From Bradyrhizobium erythrophlei (GTDB lineage: Bacteria > Pseudomonadota > Alphaproteobacteria > Rhizobiales > Xanthobacteraceae): DNA of 64,000 bases. The position numbers were made by a program, and so were the translations under genes. The first letter of the stretch is position 1. Every line of letters begins with the position of its first letter. Under the pieces are notes generated by a model. It made no database searches. It was not told the origin of the DNA and worked only from the letters and a program-made list of their open reading frames with translations. The stretch lies in assembly GCA_900129675.1 (NCBI GenBank), contig FSRD01000004.1, positions 106,749 to 170,748 of the forward strand, read 5' to 3'. Positions 45,781 through 54,170 of this stretch are shown piece by piece.

Positions 45781-48700
45781 ATGATGACATACACGCGCAT
45801 TATCAATGGACCCTTCGGCAAGCACACACTGGTTGGCGCCACGGGAAACGACCTCTTGACTGGAGGCGCCGACAGCGAGTCATACGTTATCTCGAGAGAA
45901 CGCAGCTCCGACGTCATCAATGATTTGCAGGCGAGCGCTGGTCGCGATGTCTTCTTTGCGCAGGATGACGCCTTAGCGACCTTGGCTAGTTCTCCGGCGG
46001 TCGCCAAGCAGACACATACTCATACGGCCGTAACGCTGTTCACCAGCGATACGCTCTCGTCTCGGACGGCCGAGAATATCGACAATCCTGCTCCAGCAAC
46101 TGACGCCCTCCACGCGGCTGCGGTGTTTGATCAGGGCGGCAGTATGCTCGATGCCGGCGTGACCAATGACTCTTCGCAGGCACCGCTCATTGGAGCCGCC
46201 CCGGCCGAGGATGCTGAAGGCACTATCGATTACGTTGATCACAACGGCACCGAGGTCAGTGAACTCGCTGGTCAGAGCAGCAAGACCGACATGGTACTTG
46301 ATGCTCCTTCTTCTGGGGCGAGCATCGAGGCAGCGACAATTGGCGCGGGTACGAGCCTTGAATTGATCGGTGGATATTCCGGGTCAATTACATTCGCCGG
46401 CGCAACCGGCACTCTGATTCTGGACCACTCGTCGGCATTTGCCGGGACAATATTCAATCTGACAGGTGACGGTAATCCGCTCAGTTCCGACCAAATCGAT
46501 TTGAAGGATATCGCGTTCGGATCCGGAACAACGGCTTCGTATGCAGGCAACTTGTCAGGAGGTGTCCTGACCATCAGCGATGTCCGAGATCACATCGCGC
46601 ATCTTTCTCTCGTTGGAAACTACACGCACTCGACGTTCAACCTGTCAAGCGACGGGAGCGGCGGTACCACAGTGATCGATCCTCCGATCACGCCGTTTGC
46701 CCTCGGTGTCGACGTCGGCAATCCGAATGTCTCTAGTCCGACCGAGGAGGCGACCTTCGAAGCCAACTTCAACGGCTTTTCGACCTTAATGGGGACAACG
46801 CCGCAATATCTGGATCAATTTGGTGATCAAACCCAGCCCATCTCACAATGGGTCTCTCAAGCAGGGTGGGACGCTACGTCTGTTGCGCATTCGGCCGTCC
46901 TCCAGCACGTCACTCCGGTCATTGGATTGCCGATGAGCTCCACGGCTCCGGGATCCGGAACTGCTGATCAGTTCTACCGGGCCTTTGCGGCCGGAACATA
47001 TGATTCCGTTCTGCAGGGCATAGTCAAGGCGTGGGCAAGCAATGGCTTCACGACACAGATCTGGCGGGCCGGCTGGGAGATGAATGTCAGCACCATGCCG
47101 TCCTATGCCGGCACCGATGCCGCCACACAGGCAGATTGGGTCAAGGCCTATCAGCACATCTATACTGTACTGCATGCCGCAGGCGAGGCAGATGGCGTCA
47201 ACATCCAGGTGATGTGGAATCCTGGCGTGATAAACTACAGTCCTGCCGGCAACGCCATACAGACCGTCTACCCCGGCAACCAATATATCGACATGATCGG
47301 TGCGGACGTCTACGGCGACTTGTATCCCTATGGCGACCACACGCATCTGTACGATTGGGACCGGAGCGGGCAGGTGCTGAACTCGGCCAATCCGGTGTAT
47401 GACACCAGCCCCCAACAATGGGCGGCAGATCCCGTCAACCTTCTGCACTACTATACTTACCCGGCTTCCAATCAATGGTCGCTCGACGGTAGCGCAGGTC
47501 ATGCGACGACCCTGCAGCAGCTTATCGATCTGTCCAAAACGATAGGCAAGCCATTGGCCATTGCCGAGACCGGCGCGGGCAACACAGCCGACGGCGCTGG
47601 CGTCGTCGACAATCCGACATTTGTTGAATGGCTCTCGCAAACTCTGCGGCAATCCGGAGTGAACGTCAGCTTTGTGAACATTTGGGACTCCAACGGCGGC
47701 GGCAATTACCAATTTTCAAATGCCTCCGATGGCAAACCGCTCGAGGCCGCCGCATGGGCCAAGTATTTCGGCGCCGCATCTGTTTCTGCGCCCACCATCA
47801 CGTCGTTCTCGCCCGACAGCAATGTCATCGGTGACGGGATCACCGACGCCAATCAACTCACTCTGAAAGGCGCCGCGCCGGCCGGCAGCACCGTGGAGGT
47901 GTTCGACGCTACAGTTCAAATTGGTACCGTCACGGCCGATGCGAATGGCTCGTGGTTGGTCGCCACCGCGCCGTTGACCGATGGCAGCCACGCCTTCACC
48001 GCGAAGGACGTGGATGGGGCGGGGAGGGTCAGCGCAGCCTCTGCTGCCCTAAACGTCATCATCGACACCGTGGCGCCCGGCGCGCCGACCATCACCTCCT
48101 TTTCGCCTGACAGCAACATCGTCGGCGATGGCGTGACGAACGCCAAACAACTGACCCTGACTGGCACTGCGGAGGCAGACAGCGAGGTCTTGATATTTGA
48201 TGGATCGACACAGGTTGGCACTGCAGCCGCGAGCGTCAGTGGCAACTGGTCGTTCGCGACCGGTACGCTGGTCGACGGAACCCATGCTTTTGCAAGCAGG
48301 GCGATGGACGCCGCCGGCAATGTAAGCGCGACATCGGCACCGTTGAACGTCACGGTCGATACCGTTGCGCCCAATGCTCCGATTATCGCTTCGGGCACGC
48401 TCACCTCGTTGAACATGGTGCTGGTCTCCGGAACGGCGGAAACCGGCAGCACGATCAAGTTGTACGAAGGGACCACTCCGCTCGGTACTGCAGTGACAAC
48501 GTCCAATGGTGTGTGGAGTATCACGACCGGATCCCTTGCGCAGGGTGTCCATGTGTTCACGGCCACTTCAACGGACGTGGCCGGCAATTCGAGCGGGCTT
48601 TCAGCCGCATTTGATCCCGTCGTCGGCACCCTGATCGAATCGGCCGGAACGACGTCACTCACCAGAGTCGGAAGCAACTATTTTATGTCGGACGCCGGCG

Positions 48701-49668
48701 CTGCGGTCCTGCTGAAATATTCCGGCGCGGCTGTCGCGGCGGGGCAGTTTGGCACGTGGTCGCCCGTGGCCGCGGAGGCTACCGCGAGCGGCTATGACGT
48801 CGCCTGGAAGGATTCCGTTACCGGCCATTACTCGGTTTGGACCACCGACAGCAACGGCAACTTCGCGTCCAAGATTCTGAGCAACGTATCGGGAACCAGT
48901 TCATCATTCGAATCGATCGAGACCGTCTTCCACCAGGACCTCAACGGGGACGGCGTGATCGACACGCCATCCACGGTCCTCGATATTTCTGGAAAGGTTG
49001 TCCTGACCTTGGGCAATATGAGCCAGCCGGCCACGATCGAAGCCGGGGCCAAGCTCGAATTGACCGGCGCCGTTTCCGGGGCGATCACCTTCAATGCCAC
49101 AACCGGCACGTTGGTGCTCGATCACGCGTCCCAGTTTACCGGAAAGCTGATCCATCTGAGTGGCGACGGGTCCGCGTCCAATTCGAACCAGATCGACCTG
49201 AGGGATATTGCCTTCGGGTCCGGAACGTCCGCGTCCTATTCAGGAGATACAACCGGCGGCGTGCTGACCGTAGTCGATGCCCAAAACCACGCGGCGCACA
49301 TGTCGCTGGTCGGCGATTACACTCACTCAACGTTCAATCTTTCGAGCGACGGGAGCGGCGGCACGCTGGTCATCGACCCACCCATTGATCAGTTCAATTT
49401 TTCCTTTGCGAAGCCCTCAACGCCGCCTCCGGAGACGCCAATTCACGCCGCAACGGTTGCCGGCGATGCCTTCATCTTTGCCGAGACCGCCGCCGCTGGC
49501 CCGGCTCAGGTCCCGATCTCATTCGACCACGCACAGGATCCGACTTTACTGTCCGCAAATCATATCCAATCCAGCTTCGATCACGTTCTTGAGCAGGGAG
49601 CACCTCATCTCGAAGTCGTATCTCATGTCGACTCCACCGACTTTCATGGCTTCCTGCTGCACGTTTAG
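45781..49668 (+). CDS. Giant secreted GH26-like glycoside hydrolase with Ig-like repeats and twin beta-domains
   Basis: 1295 residues from ATG at 45781 with GAAGGAGA upstream. An N-terminal TLVGATGNDLLTGGADSESY recalls hemolysin-type calcium repeats. A beta-domain at about 185-305 (LELIGGYSGSITF, IDLKDIAFGSGTTASY, THSTFNLSSDGSGGT) is repeated almost identically at about 1125-1240. Between them, residues 315-680 form a TIM-barrel enzyme part with IWRAGWEMN (Glu 433, acid/base) and AIAETGAG (Glu 596, nucleophile), the GH26 mannanase pattern. Three Ig-like repeats follow (ITSFSPDSN.. units) and a DLNGDGVID calcium loop near 1053. No signal peptide; an uncleaved C-terminal signal for type I secretion is inferred. 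Likely target: a plant or bacterial beta-mannan or exopolysaccharide. No transporter is adjacent. Confidence 0.8.
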   Translation: MMTYTRIINGPFGKHTLVGATGNDLLTGGADSESYVISRERSSDVINDLQASAGRDVFFAQDDALATLASSPAVAKQTHTHTAVTLFTSDTLSSRTAENIDNPAPATDALHAAAVFDQGGSMLDAGVTNDSSQAPLIGAAPAEDAEGTIDYVDHNGTEVSELAGQSSKTDMVLDAPSSGASIEAATIGAGTSLELIGGYSGSITFAGATGTLILDHSSAFAGTIFNLTGDGNPLSSDQIDLKDIAFGSGTTASYAGNLSGGVLTISDVRDHIAHLSLVGNYTHSTFNLSSDGSGGTTVIDPPITPFALGVDVGNPNVSSPTEEATFEANFNGFSTLMGTTPQYLDQFGDQTQPISQWVSQAGWDATSVAHSAVLQHVTPVIGLPMSSTAPGSGTADQFYRAFAAGTYDSVLQGIVKAWASNGFTTQIWRAGWEMNVSTMPSYAGTDAATQADWVKAYQHIYTVLHAAGEADGVNIQVMWNPGVINYSPAGNAIQTVYPGNQYIDMIGADVYGDLYPYGDHTHLYDWDRSGQVLNSANPVYDTSPQQWAADPVNLLHYYTYPASNQWSLDGSAGHATTLQQLIDLSKTIGKPLAIAETGAGNTADGAGVVDNPTFVEWLSQTLRQSGVNVSFVNIWDSNGGGNYQFSNASDGKPLEAAAWAKYFGAASVSAPTITSFSPDSNVIGDGITDANQLTLKGAAPAGSTVEVFDATVQIGTVTADANGSWLVATAPLTDGSHAFTAKDVDGAGRVSAASAALNVIIDTVAPGAPTITSFSPDSNIVGDGVTNAKQLTLTGTAEADSEVLIFDGSTQVGTAAASVSGNWSFATGTLVDGTHAFASRAMDAAGNVSATSAPLNVTVDTVAPNAPIIASGTLTSLNMVLVSGTAETGSTIKLYEGTTPLGTAVTTSNGVWSITTGSLAQGVHVFTATSTDVAGNSSGLSAAFDPVVGTLIESAGTTSLTRVGSNYFMSDAGAAVLLKYSGAAVAAGQFGTWSPVAAEATASGYDVAWKDSVTGHYSVWTTDSNGNFASKILSNVSGTSSSFESIETVFHQDLNGDGVIDTPSTVLDISGKVVLTLGNMSQPATIEAGAKLELTGAVSGAITFNATTGTLVLDHASQFTGKLIHLSGDGSASNSNQIDLRDIAFGSGTSASYSGDTTGGVLTVVDAQNHAAHMSLVGDYTHSTFNLSSDGSGGTLVIDPPIDQFNFSFAKPSTPPPETPIHAATVAGDAFIFAETAAAGPAQVPISFDHAQDPTLLSANHIQSSFDHVLEQGAPHLEVVSHVDSTDFHGFLLHV

Positions 49669-49724
49669 GGAGACATTCGCACGATGGTCGAGGAGATGAG
49701 AATGGAGCAGCTGCTCTTGCGGTA

Positions 49725-49857
49725 CGCACGCATCTATCCCTGGAGAAAGATGCACCGGTTTCACGCGCCGTCGATCGCGCTGGGCGCATTCTTTGTTGCC
49801 CAATCTTAGGCGGACTCCACCACCGATACGCCCGGATTTAATTTACGACAGGCACAG
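49725..49857 (+). pseudogene. Right-end remnant of an integrase-core IS
   Basis: Reads RTHLSLEKDAPVSRAVDRAG-like sequence and ends ATTTAATTTACGACAGGCACAG (shown in part), the same end as the tail at 34736-34920. The rest of the element is missing. Confidence 0.7.
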
Positions 49858-50078
49858 CCCGGCGCCGGCGATCACGCAGGTCAGCAACACAGGGTGCATC
49901 TGAATTTCGCCCGTTCGCTGGATCGCATCGGTCCGGTCAACGCCCACATCTCTCGACCGATTGCACTGGGAGGAGGGTAAGCGTTTGCCTCTCGAATTCA
50001 GTTGCGGAACGAAGCGCCTAGGATGTAACCTTCAGTCGTCGCGCCGTCAGGGCAGAGGTCCACGACAGGAGCCGCGAC

Positions 50079-50558
50079 ATGAAAAAGATCCTCGCTGTTA
50101 CCGCGCTGTTCGCGCTGGCGGTCACCTCCCCGGCAGCCGCTCTCAGCACAATGGGCGGCCGAAACGATTGGTCGACGCTCTCAGCTGAACGGCTTCAGCA
50201 GCTTCCTCCCCAAATCAGCGCCGTTATCCGCGCAGCGCAGAAAGCTTGTGGAGAGGACGAGCCCCGCGTTCGCACGGGGTTTCTGCGATACCTCAAGGTG
50301 CAGGACGGGAAGGAGTTCGTTTCGCTCCACTTCGACCAGTTTCACTGCGCCAGGTCATCCGCACTCTGCAATTCGGCGGGTTGCCTGCATCGCGTCTTCG
50401 TGTCAAACGGACGACAGCAGGCTCGCGAAGTCTGGCGCGGCCAAGTCTACGACATCGACATGGACGATCATGCCGGGCGCGCGACCGTCAGCATACGTTG
50501 CGGAGATTCGTGCGCTTCAAGACTGCAGTGGAACGGCAGGGCGCTTTCAACAAAATGA
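50079..50558 (+). CDS. Secreted protein of unknown function
   Basis: 159 residues from ATG at 50079 with ACAGGAG upstream. Signal peptide MKKILAVTALFALAVTSPAA cleaved near ALS. The mature part has six cysteines in pairs (KACGED, FHCARSSALCNSAGC and IRCGDSCASRLQW), so disulfide bonds in the periplasm or outside are likely. It resembles small secreted hypotheticals of rhizobia. It stands alone. Confidence 0.75.
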   Translation: MKKILAVTALFALAVTSPAAALSTMGGRNDWSTLSAERLQQLPPQISAVIRAAQKACGEDEPRVRTGFLRYLKVQDGKEFVSLHFDQFHCARSSALCNSAGCLHRVFVSNGRQQAREVWRGQVYDIDMDDHAGRATVSIRCGDSCASRLQWNGRALSTK

Positions 50559-50760
50559 TTTTGGTTGCGGGCAGTCCTTTGGGTTCTGCTGTGGGGCACG
50601 GTCAAACCTTGGTCGATCTTCGCTGTGCTAAAGGTCCCTCATCTCTATCTGTTTTTCGGACTGAATGGTCACCGGACTGGCTCAGGGCCAGATCGGGCGC
50701 TTAACTTGCCTTGCCTCCAAACAGGAGCAAACTGTGAGACCAGAATCTGGAGCACAAAGA

Positions 50761-52380
50761 TTAGCCTGGGCGCGTCTCAACAAGAGTCGTTTCGTCGGGC
50801 GCGCCAGCGCTGCGGTGGTCGAGCTGGCCAAATTCCGAGCCGGACTTGACAGGCAGCCAAACAGTAAACCGTGATCCTTTTCCTTCCTTGCTTTCGACTT
50901 GCACCCGGCCGCCGTGAAGTTCGGCCACCATCTTGACTAGGTGAAGACCCACGCCGGTTCCAACGATCCCCGATACGTTGCTGCCGCGATGGTAGCGATC
51001 AAAGAGGCGATCAACGTCGCCGACGGGGACACCAATCCCTTGGTCCGCAACCGAAACCACGATCTCGTCCGACGCGATGCTGGCGTCGACCTCGACTGGC
51101 TTATCTCCAGGAGAATATTTGATTGCGTTCGACAGCAAATTGCTGAACAGCTGAAACAGCAGCTTTGGGTCGCCTCTCATCTGCAAGGGTTTCGCCGCGA
51201 ACCGCTCGACGATCGGTGCCCCTTGCGCGATCTCACGATGCAGCTGGCACACTTCGCGCAACAGAACCGCGATATCGATATCCGTCACGTCGAGGAGCAA
51301 CACGGGCCCGCCTTCGATCAGGCGCGAGGAGTTCAGCAAATTGTCGATCAAATGCGTCAGCCGCAGCACCGATCCGCGGATTCGGCCCGCCCGCTCGTCG
51401 ATATCGTCCGGCTGCAGCCGGTTCTTCATTTTGATCAGGCGTCGGGCGTGACCGTCGATATTGGTCAACGGCGTGCGGAACTCGTGCGAAGCCATCGTCA
51501 CGAAATTACGCTGCAGCAAGGCTAGGCGTTGCTCATGTTCCAGCTGTTCCTTCAGTATTGAGGCTTGCTCGGCGAGTGCGCGTTGACTCTCCATCAGTTC
51601 TATTGCGTTGCTGCGGAACACCACGGCGGCGCGTGCCATCTCGCCGATCTCATCGCGTCGCTCGATGCCCGGAAAGTCGATGCTGGTGTCGTTGGCGGCA
51701 AGATGATGCATGCGGCGCGCAAGATCAAGCAGCGGTTTGGAGATGACGCTGCCGATATAGATGAGTGCACCGGCTACCATGAGCCCTGCGATGACAATGG
51801 CGAGCCCGATCAGCCAGAACGCGCGCCGATAGGCCGACGCAAGACGATCGCTTGCGACCCGGGAGTTCGCCACGGCGCGGTCAGTGAGCTCGTTCAGCGA
51901 ATCACTGACAGCGTTGTAGGCAGCGCGCGAGCTGCCTCTGTGGATCGCGATCGCCTCGGCCTTGCGGTTGCTTCGCGAGAAGTCGAGCATCTGATTGACT
52001 ATCTTGCGATAGTCGTTCCAGCGGTCCTTGAACTTGGCGTAGAGATCGTCTTCGGTGGCATCATGCCGGACCTGCTCAAAGCTGCGTTCGGCCTGCGCAA
52101 TCAATCGATCGAGCTCCTCCATTTCCTTTTCGGTTGCGACGATCTCGGGTGGCTCCGATGACAGGAGATAACTACCCTCGATTGCCCGGAAGTCGGATGT
52201 AAAGTTGTTGAGATCGCCGAGAGTGCGGGTGGTCGGAAGCCATACTTCCGCGACATTGGCGGACAGACGGTTGAAGCTGCTGAGCTGAGAGATGCTGAAC
52301 AGGCCGAGTGTGCCGGCCAGCAGGAAAAAGAAAACGAAGACCGACGCGAGCTGGGATCGGACTGAATGCGGCTGCCACAT
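50761..52380 (-). CDS. Membrane sensor histidine kinase with 4-helix periplasmic domain
   Basis: 539 residues from ATG at 52380 (MWQPHSVRSQLASVFVFFFL). A longer frame upstream lacks a start site. Membrane helices at about 10-30 and 180-205 enclose a helical-bundle sensor (chemoreceptor-like, YLLSSEPPEIV). A HAMP (ISKPLLDLARRMHHLAANDT) and coiled coil precede HisKA with MASHEFRTPLTNIDGHARRL and HATPase_c with NLLSNAIKYSPGDKP, DQGIGVP and GTGVGLHLV. It is divergent from the LuxR-type regulator at 52541, its likely partner, across 160 bp. Confidence 0.92.
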   Translation of the reverse strand: MWQPHSVRSQLASVFVFFFLLAGTLGLFSISQLSSFNRLSANVAEVWLPTTRTLGDLNNFTSDFRAIEGSYLLSSEPPEIVATEKEMEELDRLIAQAERSFEQVRHDATEDDLYAKFKDRWNDYRKIVNQMLDFSRSNRKAEAIAIHRGSSRAAYNAVSDSLNELTDRAVANSRVASDRLASAYRRAFWLIGLAIVIAGLMVAGALIYIGSVISKPLLDLARRMHHLAANDTSIDFPGIERRDEIGEMARAAVVFRSNAIELMESQRALAEQASILKEQLEHEQRLALLQRNFVTMASHEFRTPLTNIDGHARRLIKMKNRLQPDDIDERAGRIRGSVLRLTHLIDNLLNSSRLIEGGPVLLLDVTDIDIAVLLREVCQLHREIAQGAPIVERFAAKPLQMRGDPKLLFQLFSNLLSNAIKYSPGDKPVEVDASIASDEIVVSVADQGIGVPVGDVDRLFDRYHRGSNVSGIVGTGVGLHLVKMVAELHGGRVQVESKEGKGSRFTVWLPVKSGSEFGQLDHRSAGAPDETTLVETRPG

Positions 52381-52502
52381 TGGGGCCAATCCTTGATTTG
52401 CGAAATGCCAGAAACTTAAGAGTAACCAACCACTTTGGCCTAGTCCGGAAACCCGGATTTTGGCAAGATGGGAGCCTGTCAATACCATTATACCGCCAAG
52501 GC

Positions 52503-52514
52503 ACTGACGTCAGT
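52503..52514. promoter_or_regulatory. 12-bp palindrome in the kinase/regulator divergent region
   Basis: ACTGACGTCAGT is a perfect palindrome 27 bases before the regulator start and followed by TTACGTCGG, a partial repeat of its core. It is a candidate binding site for the regulator itself. Confidence 0.4.
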
Positions 52515-52540
52515 TACGTCGGTTTTTTCTAGGCTGCACA

Positions 52541-53146
52541 ATGTCCGAGCCGCCCAAAAGGGTCCTTTGTATCGAGGATGACCGCGAAACCGCAGCTTTA
52601 ATTGCCGAGGATCTGATCGATCGCGGTTACGAGGTTAGCACCGCGCACGACGGTCACGAAGGTCTTGCCGCGATCCTGAGGAATGCGCCGGATTTGGTGC
52701 TGTCGGACATCAGCATGCCGGCAATGTCCGGCTTCGAGCTGCTTGAGCGGTTAATCGCGCTGGCGCCTCGCTTCTCCAAGATACCGTTTGTCTTCCTGAC
52801 CGCGCTCACTGATCGCGACAACGAACTCAGAGGCCGACGCCTCGGAGCCGACGACTACGTTACCAAGCCGATCGATTTTGACCTGCTCGACGCCATCATC
52901 AAGGCCCGGCTCGCCGGGGTGGCGCGCACGGAGCTATGGCCGCGACTCATTGAGCTGAATGATCGGGAAGTGGAATGCTTGACCTGGGCTGCGCGTGGCA
53001 AGACGTCTGCAGAAGTTGCCCAAATTCTCGGCCTGGCCAAGCGCACGGTCGACTTTCACATCGATAACGCCCGTGCAAAGCTTGGAGCCGCAACCCGGAT
53101 CGAGGCTGCCAGCAAGGCGGCGGCCGGAGGTTTGATCGATCCCTAG
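52541..53146 (+). CDS. NarL/LuxR-type response regulator
   Basis: 201 residues. Receiver: VLCIEDDRETAALIAEDLID, Asp in LVLSDISMPAMSG, Thr in VFLTALTD and Lys in VTKPIDF. LuxR-type helix-turn-helix: LNDREVECLTWAARGKTSAE and VAQILGLAKRTVDFHIDNAR. The HTH resembles quorum-sensing-type regulators (TVDFHI in place of TVKxHI). Divergent from the histidine kinase at 50761-52380. Confidence 0.92.
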   Translation: MSEPPKRVLCIEDDRETAALIAEDLIDRGYEVSTAHDGHEGLAAILRNAPDLVLSDISMPAMSGFELLERLIALAPRFSKIPFVFLTALTDRDNELRGRRLGADDYVTKPIDFDLLDAIIKARLAGVARTELWPRLIELNDREVECLTWAARGKTSAEVAQILGLAKRTVDFHIDNARAKLGAATRIEAASKAAAGGLIDP

Positions 53147-53148
53147 GA

Positions 53149-53478
53149 TCACCAAATAGCGAACAGGCAGATCAAGACGAAGGGCACGGCAAAGAGACTG
53201 AAGTAGACCCATGTCCAAGATGCCTCAGGATCCTTGGGAGGTCTGAAGAGGTGGATTGCGATCCAGACGCAAAGGAGCGCGCCCAAAGCCAGCCTGACCA
53301 GATCGCCAGGGGTCTCATAAACGCTCCAGATTTTCTCATTTTGCGGAAAGCTGACGCGCGCAGTCAAAATCACCAGGACCACGATGAACGCCGCGCGCAG
53401 GAATAGTGCCAACATCCGCAAGCGCCTGGAAGGCGGGCGATGCAAGGATTCGATCCGCTGGTCCGGGTTGGCAGGCAT
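53149..53478 (-). CDS. Small three-helix membrane protein
   Basis: 109 residues. Three membrane helices: LALFLRAAFIVVLVILTARV, LVRLALGALLCVWIAIHLF and WVYFSLFAVPFVLICLFAIW. Basic residues precede the first (RRLRM). It is convergent with the regulator, only 2 bp apart. No family is recognised. Confidence 0.7.
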   Translation of the reverse strand: MPANPDQRIESLHRPPSRRLRMLALFLRAAFIVVLVILTARVSFPQNEKIWSVYETPGDLVRLALGALLCVWIAIHLFRPPKDPEASWTWVYFSLFAVPFVLICLFAIW

Positions 53479-53584
53479 CGCTCGACATCCTCGTCTGGAT
53501 CGACACCGAAGAATCAGCTCCCGAGAATGTATGTTCCCGCCTCAAGCCGGGCAATAGATAGCACATCCACCAATTACTCAATCC

Positions 53585-54169
53585 TCACCGCTTCGGCTGG
53601 AGGTTGGTGCCGCTGACCGTCCCCAAGCTCTTTGGCGTGCCCTGGACCATCCCAAGACCCGTGCCCGGGTGCGTCATACCGGTTCCGCTGATAGCTGCAC
53701 GGTTCATCACGGGCGGACGGTCAAACTTGCTGCCAGCGCCCACCAACCCGGCATTCGCAGGCGCGTTCGGATACGCCGGTGCCGTGGCTGGCTGGGTCAC
53801 GGGGGGAGGGACCCCTGGCGGGCCCGCTTGGGGCGCGCCACGCTTGACCACCGGAAAACCGATGGCGTTTGGTGTCGTGCTGTCGCCTGGCTGGCGAGAA
53901 GCCTGTTGAGCTGGCAGTTGGGCGGCAATGCCGCTCTTCGTTTTCGCGCCGCTGATATCTTGGACTGGCTTGGTCGCGCGGCTGGGCTGCACGGTAATGC
54001 GGGTGTCGATTGGTTCAACATCAGTGCCACCGCTTCCGGCCGGCGCAGCCTCCTGGGCCCGGCTTGCTTGTGTCATGAGCACACCAAGCAGCGCAACAAT
54101 GAAGAGAAGGGTCCGGCTTCTTGCCCTGCCGTTGGGTGCAGGCAAATCGTGCGCATGTCTCCGCCACAT
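53585..54169 (-). CDS. Secreted proline/alanine-rich protein downstream of the RND pump
   Basis: 194 residues from ATG at 54169, 1 bp after the pump gene's stop; a longer start at 54214 would overlap it. Signal-like segment RSRTLLFIVALLGVLMTQAS with cleavage near RAQ. The rest is low-complexity (GPPGVPPPVTQPATAPAYPN, GLVGAGSKFDRPPVMNR). Position suggests it is the last gene of the CzcA-type operon. No known family; a periplasmic accessory or filler protein is possible. Confidence 0.65.
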   Translation of the reverse strand: MWRRHAHDLPAPNGRARSRTLLFIVALLGVLMTQASRAQEAAPAGSGGTDVEPIDTRITVQPSRATKPVQDISGAKTKSGIAAQLPAQQASRQPGDSTTPNAIGFPVVKRGAPQAGPPGVPPPVTQPATAPAYPNAPANAGLVGAGSKFDRPPVMNRAAISGTGMTHPGTGLGMVQGTPKSLGTVSGTNLQPKR

Positions 54170-54170
54170 C

